Below, piece by piece: positions 5,894 through 8,884 of a stretch of 8,884 nucleotides of DNA. The notes below the pieces were generated by a model. The model did no database searches. It saw only the letters and a list, made by a program, of their open reading frames with translations, and was not told the origin of the DNA. Every line of letters starts with the position of its first letter. Within the stretch, counting starts at the first letter, position 1. Made by a program: the position numbers and the translations under genes. This DNA comes from Pseudomonadota bacterium (lineage in GTDB: Bacteria; Pseudomonadota; Gammaproteobacteria; Burkholderiales; Burkholderiaceae_B): positions 1 through 8,884 of the forward strand of contig JAEZGR010000202.1 in the NCBI GenBank assembly GCA_023437255.1. The letters run 5' to 3'.

Positions 5894-7626
5894 AGCGTAT
5901 TCCCTTCTTCAACAGCCCCGTGCTCGATCGCCAGATGCCCATGTGGCGGGCGAAGCTGGTGTTCCTGCTGTTGATGGCAGGTTTTGCCGCGCTCTTTGCC
6001 AAGGCACTTTATCTGCAGGGCATGGACGACGAGTTCCTGCAGGCGCAGGGCGAGCGGCGTTACGAGCGTACGCTGGTGCTGCCCGCGACGCGCGGCAAGA
6101 TCTTCGACCGCAGTGGTTCGGTGGTGCTCGCCTCCAGCGTGCCGGCGCGTGCCATCTGGGCGATTCCCGACGACACACGGGCCGCCACCCCCGAGCAACT
6201 GGCGGAATTGGCCAAGCTGCTCGAAATGAATGTGGCGGACATTCAGGCGCGCGTGGCCGACAGCAAGCGCACCTTTGTGTATATCAAGCGCCAGGTATCG
6301 CTCGATACGGCCGAAAAGATTCGCAAGCTGAATGTGCCAGGCTTCCACCAGGAAGCGGAGATGCGCCGCTTCTATCCGGAAGGCAGCCTCATGGCCCACG
6401 TCTTGGGCTTCACCAATATTGAAGACGAGGGCATCGAGGGCATCGAACTCGCCTTTAACGACGCACTTTCGGGGCAGCCCGGTTCGCGCCGGGTCATCAA
6501 GGACCGACTGGGCCGGGTGATCGAAGACGTGCAGGCGGTGGTTCCACCCGTCGATGGTCGCGATCTTCACGTGTCGATCGATGCGGGGCTGCAATACGAC
6601 ACCTATATGGCGCTGAAGCACGCCATGGAAGAGAACAAGGCCAGCGCGGTGGCGGCCGTGGTGCTCGATGTCCGCACGGGCGAGATTCTGGCGCTGGTCA
6701 ATCTGCCTTCGTACGACCCCAACGATCGGGGTGATCGCAGGGGCAGTGGATTGCGCAACCGCGCGATGGTCGACACATTTGAGCCGGGGTCGATCATGAA
6801 GCCCTTCACCGTGGCCCTGGCGCTCGACAACCGCAAGATCACGCTCGACACCATGTTCGATACCGGCAACGGCCAATACCGGTTTCATGGCAACACCATT
6901 TCCGATGTCAGTCGCAATGGTCGCGTGAACGCCGCCGATATCGTGCGTCGCTCCAGCAACATCGGCATGGCAATGATTTCTGAGCGGCTGAGCGCCCGCG
7001 AGATGTGGACCACCTTCAGTGAACTGGGTTTCGGCCGGGCCCCTGAAGCGAATTTCCCGGGCGTTGCGGCAGGTCGGCTGCGGCCATGGGAGCGATGGCG
7101 GCCCATCGAGCAGGCGACCATGGCTTACGGCTATGGCCTGTCCGTTTCTCTGCTGCAGATGGCCCAGGCTTACAGCGTATTTGCCCGCGACGGCGACATG
7201 GTGTCGCTGTCGTTGGTCAAACGCACTGGCACTGCCACCAGCAAACAGGTGTTCAGCCCCCAGGTGGCGCGTCAGGTACGCGCCATTCTGGAAGCGGCGG
7301 CGGGGCCCGACGGCGCCAAGCTCGCACAGGTGAAGGGCTACCGCGTCGCCGGCAAGAGCGGCACGGCACGCAAGATCGTCAATGGAAAATACAGCAAGTC
7401 CGATTACCGCAGCTCGTTCGTCGGGTTCGCGCCGGTGTCGGACCCGCGCATCGTGGTGGCCGTGAGCATCGATGAGCCCAAGGCCGGGGCCTACTATGGC
7501 GGCCGTGTGGCCGCTCCGGTGTTCGCCGATGTGGTGGCCAGCAGCCTGCGCCGCCTGGGGGTACAGCCCGATGCGCCTCTTGAATCACTGGTGGCCGTCG
7601 GCCCCAATGGAGAAACGGCACGATGA
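5890..7626 (+). CDS. ftsI: Peptidoglycan D,D-transpeptidase FtsI (PBP3)
   Basis: A 578-residue class B penicillin-binding protein that cross-links septal peptidoglycan together with the glycosyltransferase FtsW. A short cytoplasmic tail precedes one membrane anchor (about 20-42). The non-catalytic dimer domain begins at TLVLPATRGKIFDRSG (61-76) and includes FYPEGSLMAHVLGF (161-174). The transpeptidase domain carries all three active-site motifs: SIMK with nucleophile Ser301 (301-304), SSN (355-357) and KSGT (489-492). Ser takes the place of the more common Thr in the third motif, a variant seen in working PBPs. The length is close to E. coli FtsI (588). The start overlaps the ftsL stop by ATGA, and AGGGGGGG (5877-5884) lies five bases upstream as ribosome binding site. 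The stop overlaps the murE ATG in the same way. Nothing suggests loss of function. Confidence 0.97.
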   Translation: MKRIPFFNSPVLDRQMPMWRAKLVFLLLMAGFAALFAKALYLQGMDDEFLQAQGERRYERTLVLPATRGKIFDRSGSVVLASSVPARAIWAIPDDTRAATPEQLAELAKLLEMNVADIQARVADSKRTFVYIKRQVSLDTAEKIRKLNVPGFHQEAEMRRFYPEGSLMAHVLGFTNIEDEGIEGIELAFNDALSGQPGSRRVIKDRLGRVIEDVQAVVPPVDGRDLHVSIDAGLQYDTYMALKHAMEENKASAVAAVVLDVRTGEILALVNLPSYDPNDRGDRRGSGLRNRAMVDTFEPGSIMKPFTVALALDNRKITLDTMFDTGNGQYRFHGNTISDVSRNGRVNAADIVRRSSNIGMAMISERLSAREMWTTFSELGFGRAPEANFPGVAAGRLRPWERWRPIEQATMAYGYGLSVSLLQMAQAYSVFARDGDMVSLSLVKRTGTATSKQVFSPQVARQVRAILEAAAGPDGAKLAQVKGYRVAGKSGTARKIVNGKYSKSDYRSSFVGFAPVSDPRIVVAVSIDEPKAGAYYGGRVAAPVFADVVASSLRRLGVQPDAPLESLVAVGPNGETAR

Positions 7627-8884
7627 GGGCTGAGGATATTGTGGAGTGGCTGAAGGGCCACGTCGAAAGCGGCGCACAGTTGCGACTGGACTCGCGTCAG
7701 ATCGAATTGGGCGACGTTTTCTTTGCCTGCCCGGGGCTGGCCGGCGACGGTCGTGAGCACATTGATGCCGCGCTTCAGGCGGGCGCTGCGGCAGTCGTGG
7801 TGCAGGCCCCCTTGCCCGCAGCAATTGCCGCCGGCGGTTCAGTCCCGGTGCTTGAGGTTCCCGGCCTGGTGACTCTGCTGGGCGAGACCGCGCACCTCTG
7901 GTACGGCAAGCCTTCGCACGACGTGTCGGTGGTGGCAGTGACCGGTACCAACGGCAAAACCACCACCGTGCAGTGGATTGCCGCTGCGCTGAACGCAGGC
8001 GGTGCGCCCTGCGGCACCATCGGAACGCTGGGCGTGACACTGCCGGACGGCACCAATCTGGGCGGCGAGCTGACGACCCCCGATGTGCTGTCGCTGCACC
8101 GCTATCTGGCGGCACTGCGCGACGCCGGTGCGGGCGTCGTGGCCATCGAGGCCTCGTCGATCGGCATCGCCCAGGGGCGACTCGATTCAGTGCGTATCGA
8201 CATCGCGGCGTTCACCAATCTCACTCGTGACCACCTCGACTATCACGGCACGGTCGAAGCGTATCGTGACGCCAAGTGCGGTCTGTTTGAGTGGCCTGAA
8301 TTGCGCGCCTCGGTCATCAATATCGACGATCCCGCGGGGCTCGAGCTGATGGCACGCCTGCAGGGCCGTCGCACCGTTTCGTATTCGCTCGAGGCCGCAA
8401 GCGGCGCCAATATCGTTGCGCTGGACGTGCATGCCGGCCCCTATGGCCTGGTCTTCAACATCTCCCGTGAAGAGGGCAGCCTGCAGATGCTGACGCGTCT
8501 CATCGGCCTGCACTACGTATCGAATCTGTTGCTGGTGGCCGGTGTGCTGCAGGAACTGGGCTGGTCACTGTCGCGCTCGGCGCGCGTGTTGGCCGGGTTG
8601 CGGCCGGTGGAAGGCCGTCTGCAGATTCTGGAATCCGACGTCGGAGGCGCCGCCGGCGGGCCGCTGGTGGTGGTCGACTACGCCCACACGCCCGATGCGC
8701 TCGAGCGTGCCCTGCACGCCTTGCGCAGCGTTGCCGATGCCCGGGGCGGCAAGGTGGCCTGTGTGTTTGGTTGCGGCGGCAATCGCGACCATGGCAAGCG
8801 CAGCCTGATGGGTGAGATCGCTGAACGACTGGCTGACAGGGTCGTGGTCACCAATGACAATCCGCGCGACGAAGACGCTGCGGC
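7623..8884 (+). CDS. murE: UDP-MurNAc-L-alanyl-D-glutamate:meso-diaminopimelate ligase MurE, C-terminal end outside window
   Basis: The first 420 codons of a cytoplasmic ATP-dependent Mur ligase that adds the third residue of the peptidoglycan stem peptide. The N-terminal substrate domain includes LDSRQIELGDVFFACPG (22-38). The central ATPase domain has the P-loop VTGTNGKTTT (106-115), TTPD (151-154), EASSIGIAQGRLD (176-188), FTNLTRDHLDYHGT (197-210) and Lys218 in AYRDAKCGLF, the position carbamylated in Mur ligases. The C-terminal domain has VDYAHTPDAL (351-360), FGCGGNRDHGKR (382-393) and DNPR (412-415), the motif that selects meso-diaminopimelate over lysine. The gene starts at ATGA overlapping the ftsI stop, with GGAG (7609-7612) ten bases upstream. 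Some 60-80 residues of an ordinary MurE would remain beyond the edge, unless it is fused to MurF as reported for Bordetella pertussis; the window cannot tell. Confidence 0.96.
   Translation, partial: MRAEDIVEWLKGHVESGAQLRLDSRQIELGDVFFACPGLAGDGREHIDAALQAGAAAVVVQAPLPAAIAAGGSVPVLEVPGLVTLLGETAHLWYGKPSHDVSVVAVTGTNGKTTTVQWIAAALNAGGAPCGTIGTLGVTLPDGTNLGGELTTPDVLSLHRYLAALRDAGAGVVAIEASSIGIAQGRLDSVRIDIAAFTNLTRDHLDYHGTVEAYRDAKCGLFEWPELRASVINIDDPAGLELMARLQGRRTVSYSLEAASGANIVALDVHAGPYGLVFNISREEGSLQMLTRLIGLHYVSNLLLVAGVLQELGWSLSRSARVLAGLRPVEGRLQILESDVGGAAGGPLVVVDYAHTPDALERALHALRSVADARGGKVACVFGCGGNRDHGKRSLMGEIAERLADRVVVTNDNPRDEDAA

Noticed and set aside
5887..6888. Minus-strand open frame of 333 codons opposite ftsI
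   Set aside because: It is antisense to a PBP3 gene with all catalytic motifs; the His/Arg-rich translation is typical of a shadow frame.
1..8884. Mobile elements, CRISPR arrays, tRNA genes, attachment sites
   Set aside because: I saw no transposase or integrase, no spaced repeat array, no tRNA cloverleaf and no terminal inverted repeats. rnpB is the only structured RNA gene found.

Overview
The window carries a piece of chromosome from a high-GC betaproteobacterium, most likely order Burkholderiales near family Alcaligenaceae (Bordetella, Achromobacter, Pusillimonas-like). That placement is an inference. It rests on the gene order, the general look of the proteins as I remember relatives (MraZ, and an RsmH with an Ala/Pro-rich N-terminal insertion), and a type A RNase P RNA. 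No database search was possible.

Bases 1-1478 look like accessory metabolism. A phytanoyl-CoA dioxygenase-like Fe(II)/2-oxoglutarate oxygenase runs off the left edge on the minus strand, and an AraC-family regulator diverges from it on the plus strand. The 200-base region between them holds an FNR/ANR-type palindrome and a pair of 16-base direct repeats with a 22-base period, the usual geometry of an AraC-family operator. Bases 1553-3421 (minus strand) encode a Uup-type ABC-F ATPase with two nucleotide-binding domains and a C-terminal coiled coil. It is convergent with the AraC gene and diverges from rnpB across only about 60 bases.

Bases 3481-3880 are rnpB, the RNA of RNase P, identified from its conserved core and from P1, P2 and P4 pairings that can be checked by eye. 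A probable intrinsic terminator follows. The rest of the window is the start of the dcw (division and cell wall) cluster on the plus strand: mraZ, rsmH (mraW), ftsL, ftsI and a truncated murE. A good sigma-70-type promoter precedes mraZ and is overlapped by TGGGN boxes spaced at 10-base intervals, which suggests autorepression by MraZ. rsmH-ftsL, ftsL-ftsI and ftsI-murE each overlap by ATGA, so the operon is tightly coupled in translation. It supplies the septal transpeptidase FtsI and its partner FtsL, the 16S rRNA methyltransferase RsmH and the meso-diaminopimelate ligase MurE.

Most of the window is ordinary conserved chromosome, and I did not find a new defence, mobile or biosynthetic system. 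The points most worth a second look are a compensated base-pair change in the RNase P P4 helix, a perfect G GGG GGG slippery heptamer at the ftsL-ftsI junction whose -1 frame reads into ftsI, the partly decayed MraZ box array with its start-codon ambiguity, a strong hairpin inside mraZ, and the layered regulatory region between the AraC and dioxygenase genes.
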